Below are positions 30,778 through 38,584 of a stretch of 38,725 bases of DNA, piece after piece (position 1 is the stretch's first letter; each line of letters starts with the position of its first letter). The position numbers were made by a program, and so were the translations under genes. The stretch is from CAYPEK01 sp964409645 (GTDB taxonomy: Bacteria > UBP15 > UBA6099): NCBI GenBank assembly GCA_964409645.1, contig CAYPEK010000033.1:1-38725 (forward strand), given 5' to 3'. The notes beneath the pieces are model-generated. The model was not told where the DNA came from and searched no databases. It saw only the letters and a list, made by a program, of their open reading frames with translations.

Positions 30778-32504
30778 GCGGGTGATAGTTCCTTGATTAT
30801 GGATTTTACTTCCTCGACGATTCCGGCGAGAGCAACTGTGCGCTTCTCGCCCGTCTTCCGTATCTGCACCTCGACGTTGCCGTCTTTCAGCGCTTTGCCC
30901 GCAACCACCCTGACCGGGAATCCGATCAGGTCCGCGTCCTTGAATTTGACGCCGGGTCGTTCCGGCCTGTCGTCTATTATCGACTCGATGCCGATTGCGT
31001 TCAGTTCGTTGTAAATCTTCTCCGCCGCCGCCGTCTGGTTCGCGTCGTCCGTGCTGATCGGCATCACATAAACCTTGTACGGCGCGAGCGGCATGGGCCA
31101 TATTATCCCGTTCGCGTCGAAGCTCTGCTCGATCGCCGCCGCGAGCGTGCGCCCGACGCCGATCCCGTAGCAGCCCATGACAACAGGCTCGTCGTTTCCG
31201 TCCGTGTCGCGATACGTCACCTGCATCGGCTTCGAGTATTTCGTGCCGAGCTTGAACACATGGCCCACTTCGATGCCGCGATAAAACTCGAGCTTGCCGG
31301 CGTCGCAGCGCGGGCAGCCGTCGCCCGGAGTCGCGAACCGGATGTCCGTGATCAGGTTCGGGTTGAAGTCCCTTCCGCGGTTCACGTTGACCGTGTGGAC
31401 GTCCTTTTTGCAGCCGCCCGTCACGACGTTCGTCATCGGCGCGGCGCTCGCATCCATCACCGTGAATATCTTTTCCTTCATCGCGTGCGGCCCGGCGAAC
31501 CCGACCGGCGCGCCCGTCACTTTCTCGATCGTCGCGGGGTCCGCGAGTTCGAGCTTTTCCGCTTTCAGCGCTTTTCTCAGCTTGATCTCGTTCACTTCGT
31601 GGTCGCCGCGAACGAGCGCCGCGACGGGTTTTCCGTCCGCGAGATAGATGAGCGTCTTGAGTATCTGTTGCGGAGGCACTTTGAGGAACGCGCTGATCTC
31701 GGCGATCGTGCGCTGTTCCGGCGTGTCCACGTCCTCCGTCGGTTTCAGTTCCGCCGCTGGGTCGGTGTCCGTCGAGCCGCCGCGTATTTCCGCGCGCTCG
31801 AGGTTCGCCGCGTACTGGCACGAATCGCAGGAGACAATTGTGTCCTCGCCCGTCTCGGCGAGCACCATGAACTCGTGAGAGGCGTCGCCGCCGATTGCGC
31901 CGCTGTCTGCCTCCACCGCGCGGAACCGCAGACCGCACCGCTCGAATATGCGCGTGTACGCCGCGTACATTTTTTTGTAGCTCTCGTTCAGCCCGTTCAT
32001 GTCGGTGTCGAAGCTGTAGGCATCCTTCATGCAGAATTCGCGGGCGCGCATCAGGCCGAATCGCGGCCTCAGCTCGTCGCGGAATTTCGTCTGTATCTGA
32101 TACAGAGTGAACGGCAGGTCGCGGTACGAATTGATTTTCGCGCGCGCTATCGAGCTGACGACTTCCTCATGGGTCGGCCCGAGCGCGTACGTGCGGTCCT
32201 CGCGGTCCTTCGTCCGGAAGAGAATGTTCTCTTCGAGATAGATATCGAGTCGGCCGGACTCGCGCCACAGCTCGATCGGCTGAAGCACGGGCATGAAAAT
32301 CTCCTGAGCGCCCGCGCGGTCCATCTCCTCGCGCACTATATCCTCGACTTTTCTGAACGCTTTATAACCGAGCGGCATGAATGCGTAAACGCCGCTGGCG
32401 ATCTGCCGGATCAGTCCGGCGCGCAGCATCAACTGGTGGCTGGGCACCGCCGCCTCGGACGGCACCTCGCGAAGCGTGTACTGAAACAACTGTGAAAATC
32501 TCAT
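30774..32504 (-). CDS. proS: prolyl-tRNA synthetase, bacterial type
   Basis: 576 aa, normal length. Class II core: motif 1 region (LRAGLIRQIASGVYAFMPLG), motif 2 (FRDELRPRFGLMRAREFCMKDAYSF) and motif 3 (MGCYGIGVGRTLAAAIEQS). The YbaK/INS editing domain is inserted at about 230-390 (VPPQQILKTLIYLADGK, GDHEVNEIKL), so mischarged Ala-tRNAPro should be cleared. C-terminal anticodon-binding domain about 475-576 (VYVMPIS, GIESIIDDRPERPGVKFKDADLIGFP). Charges tRNAPro in the cytoplasm. Start ATG 32504 follows ggatgaaagcag. Overlaps the GT2 start by 4 nt. Confidence 0.97.
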   Translation of the reverse strand: MRFSQLFQYTLREVPSEAAVPSHQLMLRAGLIRQIASGVYAFMPLGYKAFRKVEDIVREEMDRAGAQEIFMPVLQPIELWRESGRLDIYLEENILFRTKDREDRTYALGPTHEEVVSSIARAKINSYRDLPFTLYQIQTKFRDELRPRFGLMRAREFCMKDAYSFDTDMNGLNESYKKMYAAYTRIFERCGLRFRAVEADSGAIGGDASHEFMVLAETGEDTIVSCDSCQYAANLERAEIRGGSTDTDPAAELKPTEDVDTPEQRTIAEISAFLKVPPQQILKTLIYLADGKPVAALVRGDHEVNEIKLRKALKAEKLELADPATIEKVTGAPVGFAGPHAMKEKIFTVMDASAAPMTNVVTGGCKKDVHTVNVNRGRDFNPNLITDIRFATPGDGCPRCDAGKLEFYRGIEVGHVFKLGTKYSKPMQVTYRDTDGNDEPVVMGCYGIGVGRTLAAAIEQSFDANGIIWPMPLAPYKVYVMPISTDDANQTAAAEKIYNELNAIGIESIIDDRPERPGVKFKDADLIGFPVRVVAGKALKDGNVEVQIRKTGEKRTVALAGIVEEVKSIIKELSPA

Positions 32505-32712
32505 CTGCTTTCATCCGTGTTGCATTAGTTTTCCGCATCAAGCGAATTGCAAGATTATATTATCATTACGGACGCCCGAAAACAACAATAGGCAAATCTA
32601 AACCTTGAATTCTGGGCCGCGCCGCACCGGCTGGAAAATGAAAAAAATTGAGACGAATCGACGTTTTTTGCTTAAACTTTTTGAAAAGTAGAAAGAAGGG
32701 GACAGGGCTGCG

Positions 32713-34731
32713 ATGAAGAAAGTTATACTGGTTATTCTGGCGGCGTTTCAGTTGATGGCGGTGTCGGTGTGCGCGGTCGCGCAAGGGAATGCGTCTTTCT
32801 CTGAGAAGATTATCGAAGCGGATAAAGGCACCGTCACGGCGACGCCTGAAAGCGATTGGTCGCAGGCAAAGGGCAGAAGTTTTTCCGAAGGCACGGCGAT
32901 CAGCGCAAAGAAGCCGGGCGCGGCCCTCGAATACGATTTCAACGGAGTCGCCGTTGCGGCGGACGTCCTTGGAGACAAGTTCAGCGGCATGGTGTCGGTG
33001 TCGGTGGACGGTAAGCAGACGGCGGTTCTCGATCTGTATCGGTTGAACATGGATTCGGATATCGAGAGGGTGTTGCTTGCGGGCAATCTCGCGCCCGGCG
33101 CGCACAAACTGCGCATCGAGGTGCTGGCGGATAAAAACCCGAAAAGCCTCGGATCGATCATAACGATCGACACGCTACGGGTGGCGGACGCGCAGTACGG
33201 CTCCATATCGGGCGTGATCGAGTGCCGCTACAACACCGGAATGCCGGTAATGAGGGCGAAAGCCATGTTGACCGGCAAGGACGAGAGTATCGACGTAATC
33301 ACGGGTCCGGAAGGGACGTTCTCGTTCGGCGCGCTCGCGCCGGAAACATACTCGCTCAGGTTCGAGCACTACGGATTCGATCCGATCGTGCGGGAAGATA
33401 TGGCGGTTGCGGCCGGGCAGCAGATGGACCTCGGCAAGGTGCTGCTCGAGGAAAAAGTGGGCGCGCGGCCCCTGACGTTCATCCGCGAGCCGATCGGCGT
33501 TCGGCCGGTGATCGTGCGGCCGGGCGACGAGTTCCCGATCGAGGTTGCCGCGCCGGCGGACGCGTCGGGTTGGCAGGTGTCGCTCGAATCGCAGTGGGGA
33601 GTCGCGAATCTCGATGTGAAAGGCGCGGCGTTCGACGCAGCGACAGGCAGGTGGACGGTGAAAGCGGCGGCCCCGGCCGGAACCGCTTCGTTTCTGTACG
33701 GCCTCAGGCTGAAATTCAGCGGAGGCGAGGATTTCCAGCCGCGCGCCGTCGATGTTGTTTCCGCATTCAAGAATTCCATCCGCGTGGTTCATCTGACCGA
33801 CGTACATGTTTACAAATCGGAGGCGCTCTTCGAAAAATACGCGGATATAACGGAAGAGGTTAACATAATCAATCCGGACGTGATCGTTGTGACGGGTGAC
33901 CTGACGGACACGAATGGATATACGGATATGAGGTGGCCGGAATCGGACCAGTACCCGGCGATGCTGAACCTTTGGAACTCATTCAACGCGCCGACGTTTA
34001 TTGTCCCCGGCAATCACGATCTCAGCCCGTACAAATATCAGGACGATTACGACCGCTGGAAAGTCTTCTTCGACAAGACGGATTTCGGCTTTAACGTCGG
34101 GCCGTATCATTTCGCGGCGTTCGACGACGCATATACTATGAATTCGGCCACCAAGGACGCTCCTTACGCGCCGGATGTTCTTCCTGAGCAGCTCGACTGG
34201 CTCGAAAAGGACCTTGCGGCCAACTCCGGCGCGCTGATGCGCGTGCTGCTCTTCCACGTTCCGCTGCATACGATCAAGTCGAAAGTGCTCGACATCGCCG
34301 CGAAGAACGACGCCAAGCTGGCGCTCTACGGCCACGTGCACTTGAACCAGATCGACAAATACCCGGGCACGATGTACGTGCAGACCGGTGCGATGTACGA
34401 CGGCTTTTACCGCGTCGTGAATCTCGAAAACGGCAAAGTGGGCGACATGGGCGCGAGGAAGGACGGAATCCTGTCATTCGCAATCGGCGCGATCAAGTCG
34501 ATGAGCAAGACGTCGGACGACGGCCGCAGCCTGACGGTGCGCGTGAAAAATACAACGGTGATGGACCTGCCGGGCGCTTCGTGGCAGGCCGAAATGCCCA
34601 CGGCGGCGGATTATTCGTGCGAAGGCTGCACGGTCGTCTCCAAGTTCGCGAAAGGCGATAAAACGCTCGTGATTTTCAATTTCGATCTGGCCGCGAAAGC
34701 CGACGTCACGATGACACTCACCGCGAAGTGA
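32713..34731 (+). CDS. secreted multidomain metallophosphoesterase
   Basis: 672 aa. Sec signal (about 1-24, AVA-Q). A jelly-roll, carbohydrate-binding-like domain (about 32-160; ALEYDFNGVAVAADVLGDKF, VSVDGKQTAVLDLY), a carboxypeptidase-regulatory-like beta domain (about 163-248; SISGVIECRYNTGMPVMRAK, GPEGTFSFGALAPETYSLRF), a third beta domain (about 255-350), then the calcineurin-like core with D363 and H365 (LTDVHVY), D396 (TGDLTD), N434 and H435 (PGNHD), H515 (LFHVP), H541 and H543 (YGHVHLN). C-terminal beta tail (about 575-672). All metal ligands are present. The binding domain suggests action on a surface or polysaccharide-linked substrate. Preceded by gaaaggggac... purines at 32693-32705; terminator downstream. 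Confidence 0.9.
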   Translation: MKKVILVILAAFQLMAVSVCAVAQGNASFSEKIIEADKGTVTATPESDWSQAKGRSFSEGTAISAKKPGAALEYDFNGVAVAADVLGDKFSGMVSVSVDGKQTAVLDLYRLNMDSDIERVLLAGNLAPGAHKLRIEVLADKNPKSLGSIITIDTLRVADAQYGSISGVIECRYNTGMPVMRAKAMLTGKDESIDVITGPEGTFSFGALAPETYSLRFEHYGFDPIVREDMAVAAGQQMDLGKVLLEEKVGARPLTFIREPIGVRPVIVRPGDEFPIEVAAPADASGWQVSLESQWGVANLDVKGAAFDAATGRWTVKAAAPAGTASFLYGLRLKFSGGEDFQPRAVDVVSAFKNSIRVVHLTDVHVYKSEALFEKYADITEEVNIINPDVIVVTGDLTDTNGYTDMRWPESDQYPAMLNLWNSFNAPTFIVPGNHDLSPYKYQDDYDRWKVFFDKTDFGFNVGPYHFAAFDDAYTMNSATKDAPYAPDVLPEQLDWLEKDLAANSGALMRVLLFHVPLHTIKSKVLDIAAKNDAKLALYGHVHLNQIDKYPGTMYVQTGAMYDGFYRVVNLENGKVGDMGARKDGILSFAIGAIKSMSKTSDDGRSLTVRVKNTTVMDLPGASWQAEMPTAADYSCEGCTVVSKFAKGDKTLVIFNFDLAAKADVTMTLTAK

Positions 34732-34747
34732 GCACCGCCGCGCGCTT

Positions 34748-34826
34748 AAGGGAATCTTTGAAAAGTTTCTCTTAAGAATCCCTTCAAACTTTCCGCATCG
34801 CAATTCCGGCTCCGCTCCGGAATTGC
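34748..34826 (+). terminator. two strong hairpins after the metallophosphoesterase gene
   Basis: aagggaatctt (34748-34758) pairs with aagaatccctt (34774-34784) with one mismatch; then GCAATTCCGG (34800-34809) pairs perfectly with CCGGAATTGC (34817-34826) across 7 nt and is followed by TTTC. Both lie within 100 bp of the stop at 34731. Confidence 0.55.
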
Positions 34827-34856
34827 TTTCGACTTGTTACGATACAGGCGCCACGC

Positions 34857-35045
34857 AAAAGTGACCGCTTGCTTACGCGCGCTGTCGATGTTAATGATCG
34901 GCGGGGTACGGCCAGCCGAGCGGCGACCCCGCCCTGCATAGCAAAATGGTTGTTTTTTGCCTTTTGCTATATTCTATATCCTAATTATTTGGTTTTGATT
35001 TTATCTCTATACCTCGGCACTCTATTCTCACTAATCCTTTTCTCC
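34857..35045 (-). repeat. composite repeat array, minus orientation, abutting rsmA
   Basis: Plus-strand order: aaaagtgaccgcttgcttac (M3 end), GC hairpin GGCGGGGT/ACCCCGCC (34900-34933, M2) and a pyrimidine-rich block (35000-35045) that reads on the minus strand as agtgagaatagag and ccgaggtatagag, i.e. M1. It reaches to within 16 nt of the rsmA start. With the terminators it accounts for the 34732-35060 gap. Confidence 0.6.
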
Positions 35046-35051
35046 TATAAT
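35046..35051 (+). promoter_or_regulatory. consensus -10 box next to rsmA start codon
   Basis: TATAAT at 35046-35051 ends 9 nt before ATG 35061. If used, transcription would start at about 35058, leaving almost no leader. No convincing -35 (tattct at the right spacing) and no Shine-Dalgarno purines are visible in the pyrimidine-rich stretch before the ATG. Confidence 0.4.
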
Positions 35052-35060
35052 CTTTTCATT

Positions 35061-35897
35061 ATGTGGCTTCGGAAAGAACTCGGACAGCATCTGCTCGTGA
35101 ACGGCGGCACTCTGAAACGCATCGCCGAGGCCACAGGCGCGGGAGAGGAAGATTTCGTGCTCGAGATCGGACCCGGCACGGGCAATCTCACCCGTGCGCT
35201 GCTGAACACCGGCGCGCGCATCACCGCCGTCGAACTCGACGAAAAGCTCGCCGCCGAGCTTGAAAAGCGTTACGGCGACAACCCGCTCCTAACCATCGTC
35301 CGCGAGGACATCCTTAAAGCGCCGCTCGACGAAATTGTCCCGCCGGCGGACCGGCCCGCGATCGCCGCCGGAAACCTTCCGTACTACATCTCCAGCCCGA
35401 TCATTTTCCGGCTGCTCGAAAACCGCGAGATGTTTCGCGCGATTGTCGTGCTCGTGCAAGAGGAGGTAGGGGAGCGGATGGCCTCGCCGCCCGGCTCGCG
35501 GACGTACGGGATGCTGTCCGTGTTCTGTCAGGCCGAGGCGGAATGCAAGGTGCTGTTCCGCGTTCCGCGCGATGAATTCCGGCCTGTTCCGGACGTGGAC
35601 TCGTGCGTGGTGCGGCTCGAACCGCTGCCGACCGGCTCCGCCGGCATCGAGGACGCCGAAACGTTCTCCGCCATAGTGCGTGGCGCGTTTGAACACAGGC
35701 GCAAAACCTGCTATAATTCGCTGCGATTGAGCTTCGAAAAAGGCGCATGTTCCGAGCTTCTGCGGCCGGGGGCCGACATAGACGCAGTCCTCGCCGCCGC
35801 CCTCGAAGACGCCGGCATCGACGGCTCTCTCAGGCCCGAGCAGTTCGGCGTTCAGGATTACGTCGCGCTCGCAAATCACTTCGCAAGGCTGAAATAG
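35061..35897 (+). CDS. rsmA: 16S rRNA (A1518/A1519-N6,N6) dimethyltransferase RsmA/KsgA
   Basis: 278 aa from ATG 35061. It dimethylates two adenines in the helix-45 loop of 16S rRNA during small-subunit maturation. It starts with KELGQHLLVNGGTL (family N-terminus), motif I VLEIGPGTGNLT, acidic VELDEKLAAELE, motif IV NLPYYISSPIIF, then VPDVDSCVVRLEPLP and the small C-terminal domain. The frame is open to 34869, but that extension is translated repeat DNA with a false hydrophobic stretch, so 35061 is chosen. No ribosome-binding site is seen. It is followed 55 bp later by rfbB, with a small CGGGCG/CGCCCG hairpin (35905-35922) between. Confidence 0.95.
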   Translation: MWLRKELGQHLLVNGGTLKRIAEATGAGEEDFVLEIGPGTGNLTRALLNTGARITAVELDEKLAAELEKRYGDNPLLTIVREDILKAPLDEIVPPADRPAIAAGNLPYYISSPIIFRLLENREMFRAIVVLVQEEVGERMASPPGSRTYGMLSVFCQAEAECKVLFRVPRDEFRPVPDVDSCVVRLEPLPTGSAGIEDAETFSAIVRGAFEHRRKTCYNSLRLSFEKGACSELLRPGADIDAVLAAALEDAGIDGSLRPEQFGVQDYVALANHFARLK

Positions 35898-35952
35898 ATA
35901 CATTCGGGCGATTCGCCGCCCGTTCAACGATAACAGCCAAGGGGAACACTCA

Positions 35953-36975
35953 ATGAAGACCATACTTGTCACCGGCGGCGCCGGCTTCATCGGCTCCAAC
36001 TTTGTCTATTACATGCTCCGAAAATACAACGATGTCAAAATAATCAACCTCGACAAACTCACGTACGCGGGCAACCTCGAAAACCTCGACCCGCTCAAAA
36101 ATGACACGCGCCACGAATTCGTGAAGGGCGACGTCTGCGACAGGCAGCTCGTCGGCGACCTGATGAAGCGCTGCGACGCGGTTGTGCACTTCGCCGCCGA
36201 GACGCATGTGGACCGCTCGATCATGAGCGCGGGCGAGTTCATCCAGACCGACGTGTTTGGCACGTTCACGCTGCTCGAAGCCGTCCGCGACTGCGGCGGC
36301 AGGATCAAACGCTTCATCCACATCTCCACGGACGAGGTTTACGGCGACGCGGGCGAGGAGCCCTCGAAGGAAACCGACGCGCTGATGCCGCGCAGCCCGT
36401 ACGCGGCCGCGAAGTCCGGCGCGGACCGGCTCGCGTTCTCGTACTTCACGACGCACAATCTGCCCGTCATCATCACGCGCTGCTCGAACAACTTCGGCCC
36501 GTTTCAGTACCCGGAGAAACTCATACCGCTGTTCGTCACAAACGCGATCGACGACAAGCCGCTGCCCGTTTACGGCTCCGGCAAGAACACGCGCGACTGG
36601 ATCTACGTCGATGACCACTGCGAGGCGGTCGATACCTGCCTGCATGCGGGCGACGAGCACAACGGCGAAGCGTTCAACGTCGGCGCGTCGAAGGAATACT
36701 CCGTGCTCGACATCACGGATTTCATCCTCGATTATCTCGGCAAGCCGGACTCGCTCAAGAAGCCGGTCGAGGACCGGCTCGGCCACGTCAAACGCCACGC
36801 CGTGAACCCGGACAAGATCAAGAACGCGCTGGGCTGGGAATCGAAGACGGATTTCGAATCCGCGATGAAGAAAACCATCCAGTGGTACATCGACAACGAG
36901 GGCTGGTGGCGACGGATAAAGGAAAAGCAGGAAGACTACAAGAAGTTCATGGAGAAGTACTACAGCGGCAAGTGA
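35953..36975 (+). CDS. rfbB: dTDP-glucose 4,6-dehydratase
   Basis: 340 aa. Second step of dTDP-L-rhamnose synthesis: converts dTDP-glucose to dTDP-4-keto-6-deoxyglucose with bound NAD. SDR extended family: TGGAGFIGSN (NAD site, 7-16), HFAAETHVDRSI, catalytic THE-like STDEVYGD, YAAAK (Tyr/Lys pair) and the ITRCSNNFGPFQYPEKLIPL block. NTRDWIYVDDHCEA and WYIDNEGWWRRI are typical of RfbB/RmlB. ATG 35953 follows aaggggaacactca. rfbD is the third gene downstream; rfbA and rfbC are not in the window. Confidence 0.95.
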   Translation: MKTILVTGGAGFIGSNFVYYMLRKYNDVKIINLDKLTYAGNLENLDPLKNDTRHEFVKGDVCDRQLVGDLMKRCDAVVHFAAETHVDRSIMSAGEFIQTDVFGTFTLLEAVRDCGGRIKRFIHISTDEVYGDAGEEPSKETDALMPRSPYAAAKSGADRLAFSYFTTHNLPVIITRCSNNFGPFQYPEKLIPLFVTNAIDDKPLPVYGSGKNTRDWIYVDDHCEAVDTCLHAGDEHNGEAFNVGASKEYSVLDITDFILDYLGKPDSLKKPVEDRLGHVKRHAVNPDKIKNALGWESKTDFESAMKKTIQWYIDNEGWWRRIKEKQEDYKKFMEKYYSGK

Positions 36976-37004
36976 GTGTATTTCGCTATACGGCGCTTTG
37001 CGGT

Positions 37005-37010
37005 TATAAT
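37005..37010 (+). promoter_or_regulatory. possible -10 box for the DUF5678-protease-rfbD unit
   Basis: TATAAT at 37005-37010, 42 bp before ATG 37052. The -35 position holds ttcgct, a poor match, so it needs an activator or is fortuitous. It would allow the three downstream genes to be transcribed apart from rfbB. Confidence 0.3.
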
Positions 37011-37051
37011 AAAGGCGGAGCGCGAAAAATGCTGTAAACGGAGCGAAGCCT

Positions 37052-37273
37052 ATGAACAACAGGCCGAAAAAAAATCCGGAATTGATAGACCTGTCTCCGC
37101 TGTTTGAGAAGCATAAAGGCCTTTGGGTAGCCCTGACGGACTACACAGCCGACTACAAAGTGATATGCACCGGGAGAAAACCGGAAACCGTTTATAAAAA
37201 GGCGTTGGAGAAAGGCTTCAAAGCGCCTGTCGTATTCAAACTATCGCCGGAACTGACAAACGCAATTCTTTAA
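37052..37273 (+). CDS. DUF5678-like small protein
   Basis: 73 aa. Core KGLWVALTDYTADYKVICTG, then TVYKKALEKGFKAPVVFKL, the pattern of DUF5678 (W-V-A-L...V...G...A...G...P-V-V-F). Such proteins commonly precede a retropepsin-like protease gene, as here: the stop TAA shares its last A with the protease start (TAATG at 37271-37275), so translation is coupled. Ribosome-binding site cggagcgaag. Function unknown; an inhibitor, adaptor or substrate of the protease, or an antitoxin-like partner, are guesses from context. Confidence 0.75.
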   Translation: MNNRPKKNPELIDLSPLFEKHKGLWVALTDYTADYKVICTGRKPETVYKKALEKGFKAPVVFKLSPELTNAIL

Positions 37274-37677
37274 TGAAGCTCATAGACCGATACCCGTATT
37301 CGATAATGTCGCCGGAAAGCGCTGCTCGTCCGGTACTTACGATCACGATCATCAACGAGCATAATCCGGAAATGACGTTCCGGTATCCGTGTATTCTCGA
37401 TACAGGCGCGGATCACTGTATTCTTCCGAGCTCTTTATCGCCTCTTCTCGGCCACGATCTCAAAAAAGGAAAACTTGTTGAGATCGGAGGGATCGGGGGC
37501 CGTATCAGCGGCTGGCTTCACTCGAACAGGATCAGATTCGGAAAAGAATCAGTAAAATGTGATTTTTATTTGTGCGACAATTATAACTATTGGGGATTGT
37601 TGGGCCATTGCGGCTTTTTCTCACAGTATGCAGTACTGTTTGACACAAGAAAGAAATGGTTCGAAATATATAAATGA
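37273..37677 (+). CDS. retropepsin-like aspartyl protease
   Basis: 134 aa, soluble. The active-site motif CILDTGADHCILP carries D43-T44-G45, as in retroviral-type proteases, which work as homodimers. GLLGHCGFFSQYAVLFD near the C-terminus corresponds to the usual hydrophobic G strand. No signal peptide or TM. Start at 37273 overlaps the DUF5678 stop; its TGA overlaps the rfbD start as ATGA (37674-37677), so three genes are translationally chained. Substrate unknown. Family pairing with DUF5678 is from memory. Confidence 0.82.
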   Translation: MKLIDRYPYSIMSPESAARPVLTITIINEHNPEMTFRYPCILDTGADHCILPSSLSPLLGHDLKKGKLVEIGGIGGRISGWLHSNRIRFGKESVKCDFYLCDNYNYWGLLGHCGFFSQYAVLFDTRKKWFEIYK

Positions 37678-38576
37678 CGGCGACGGAAGAAAACCTGAAA
37701 ATCGCGGTGGTCGGATCGACCGGAATGCTTGGGCACAAGGTGTCCGAGATGCTCTTGCGCACCGGATTCGAGCCGGTGGACGTACCTGAGGATCAGGTGG
37801 ACATCCGCGACTACCGCGCGATGGAGAGCGCGATACTCGACATCCGGCCGGCGGCGGTGGTGAACTGCGCCGCGATCACGAACGTGGACGGCTGCGAGAC
37901 GAACAGCGAGCTCGCGTTTGCCGTGAACGCGGAAGGGGCGGGGCACGTCGCCCGCGCGGCGATGGTCGCGCACGCAACGCTCGTTCACATCAGCTCCGAC
38001 TATGTTTTCGACGGCCGCACAAAAGTGCCGTATGTCGAGACGGACGCGATGAACCCGCAGGGCGTTTACGCAAACAGCAAATGGGCGGGCGAGAAAGCGG
38101 TCGCGCGCGAGCGGGTGGATCACTTCATCATCCGCACGTCGTGGCTGTTCGGGCCCGGCGGCAACAACTTCGTCGATACCATCCTGCGGCTCGCCGCCTC
38201 GCGCGACTCCATCAATGTTGTTAACGATCAGTTCGGCAGCCCGACGTACAGCGTCCATCTCGCGGGCGCGATCTGCCGCATCCTCCGCATCTACCTCGTC
38301 GAGGGCTACGGCAAGGCGGGCATCTATCACATCGCGAACGACGGATACTGCTCGTGGAACGAATTTGCTAAAAAGATAATCGAAATGCGGCCCGAACTGA
38401 GGTGCGTTGTAAACCCGGTATCCACATACGAGTATTTCAAAAACTGGGACAAACCGTTCTCGCCGCGCCCGCCGTACTCCGTCCTCAACAAGGACAAGGT
38501 CAAGAAGACATTCGGCATCGCGCTCCCGCACTGGGAAGACGCCCTCGCGGAATACCTCGCATCGAAAGAACAATAG
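37674..38576 (+). CDS. rfbD: dTDP-4-dehydrorhamnose reductase
   Basis: 300 aa. Final step of dTDP-L-rhamnose synthesis: NAD(P)H reduction of dTDP-4-keto-rhamnose. VVGSTGMLGHK (nucleotide site, 12-22), VVNCAAITNVDGCE, HISSDYVFDG, the YANSKWAGE Tyr/Lys pair and RTSWLFGPGGNNFVDTIL are RfbD/RmlD signatures; CQ-rich C-terminal PPYSVLNKDKVKKTFGI is typical. The first eight residues (MTATEENL) precede the fold; the start at 37674 is supported by the ATGA overlap with the protease stop. Confidence 0.93.
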   Translation: MTATEENLKIAVVGSTGMLGHKVSEMLLRTGFEPVDVPEDQVDIRDYRAMESAILDIRPAAVVNCAAITNVDGCETNSELAFAVNAEGAGHVARAAMVAHATLVHISSDYVFDGRTKVPYVETDAMNPQGVYANSKWAGEKAVARERVDHFIIRTSWLFGPGGNNFVDTILRLAASRDSINVVNDQFGSPTYSVHLAGAICRILRIYLVEGYGKAGIYHIANDGYCSWNEFAKKIIEMRPELRCVVNPVSTYEYFKNWDKPFSPRPPYSVLNKDKVKKTFGIALPHWEDALAEYLASKEQ

Positions 38577-38584
38577 AAGACGAA

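Noticed and set aside
30142..31938. 598-residue minus-strand reading frame running through proS into the GT2 gene
   Set aside because: The first 387 residues are Arg/Gly-rich and lie in an alternate frame of proS; the ATGA overlap at 30777 gives the proper GT2 start.
34869..35060. N-terminal extension of RsmA with a hydrophobic, membrane-like segment
   Set aside because: Translated from pyrimidine-rich repeat DNA; the RsmA family begins at KELGQHLL, i.e. ATG 35061.
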